A program made the position numbers and the translations under genes. A stretch of DNA of 34,051 bases from Azolla pinnata (lineage: Eukaryota; Streptophyta; Polypodiopsida; Salviniales; Salviniaceae), in the NCBI GenBank assembly GCA_037176905.1, contig JBBBWG010031865.1, forward strand, positions 9,867 through 43,917, read 5' to 3'. The notes beneath the pieces are model-generated. The model was not told where the DNA came from. It saw only the letters and a program-made list of their open reading frames with translations, and made no database searches. Of the stretch, positions 33,861 through 34,051 are shown one piece after another. Position 1 is the first letter of the stretch. Every line of letters begins with the position of its first letter.

Positions 33861-34030
33861 TTGCACGAACACGTTGATTATTATTGCACACGTTCTTCTT
33901 GCGGAACTTGTGAACGCTCGCACGAACACGTTGATTATTACGCACGTTCTTCTTGCGGAACTTGTGAACGCTTGCACGAACACGTTGATTATTACGCACG
34001 TTCTTCTTGCGGAACCTGTGAATGCTTGCG
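33861..34030. repeat. 54-bp minisatellite, three copies
   Basis: Units start (cacgaacacg) at 33864, 33921 and 33975, so the spacing is 57 and then 54 bp. Each holds cgttgattatt and cgttcttcttgcggaac. On the plus strand the array stays open and would read as an 18-residue repeat, but no coding context supports this. Confidence 0.92.
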
Positions 34031-34033
34031 GAA

Positions 34034-34051
34034 CCCTAAACCCTAAACCCT
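34034..34051. repeat. CCCTAAA telomere-type tract at the window edge
   Basis: Two and a half CCCTAAA units directly follow the 54-bp array and run to the last base. The true length beyond the window is unknown. Confidence 0.85.

Overview
The window is nuclear DNA of a flowering plant. It carries split genes with GT-AG introns, Ty1/copia and Ty3/gypsy debris, and plant-type TTTAGGG telomere motifs. Very GC-rich coding exons sit in AT-rich flanks, which together with a glycine-type HKT transporter fits a monocot better than a eudicot. This placement is inference, and I could not name the species.

Three host genes can be read from splice sites and family motifs. (1) An HKT/TrkH-type cation transporter lies on the minus strand (9427 to 7009, 3 exons, 611 aa). 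Its four P-loop filter positions are all Gly, and its cytosolic loop is greatly expanded and Asp/Ala-rich. (2) A TIC32-like short-chain dehydrogenase/reductase lies on the minus strand (22844 to 18398, 8 exons, 342 aa), with all phases consistent and the cofactor and catalytic motifs intact. Its first exon is missed by simple ORF reading. (3) The first two exons of a 4-coumarate-CoA-ligase-like acyl-activating enzyme lie on the plus strand (31974 to 32850). It has the start codon, and the remaining exons are not in the window. The three genes show no operon-like or pathway link.

Layout: 1-1560 is a segment repeated at about 24880-27700. 2480-4770 is nested retrotransposon debris: gypsy integrase on the plus strand, and a copia LTR plus gag on the minus strand. 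4771-7008 has no recognisable gene. 7009-9427 is HKT. 9428-12020 is its upstream region and unassigned sequence. 12021-12320 is a gypsy gag fragment. 12321-14175 is AT-rich. 14176-17905 is a decayed copia element on the minus strand. 18398-22844 is the SDR gene, whose introns are packed with minisatellites and telomere-like arrays. 24110-24570 is another minisatellite, followed by a tRNA-like fragment. 27680-27910 looks like a copia LTR with heat-shock-element-like sites upstream of a TATA box. 28945-29530 is a tandem array with a 152-bp higher-order period. 31974-32850 is the acyl-CoA ligase start. 33260-34051 holds a 161-bp duplication, a 54-bp array and a terminal CCCTAAA tract.

The most unusual signals are the repeat-built acidic loop in HKT, the density of telo-box and telomere motifs inside the SDR gene, and the HSE-TATA arrangement in the LTR-like piece. 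No wholly new system could be demonstrated from sequence alone.
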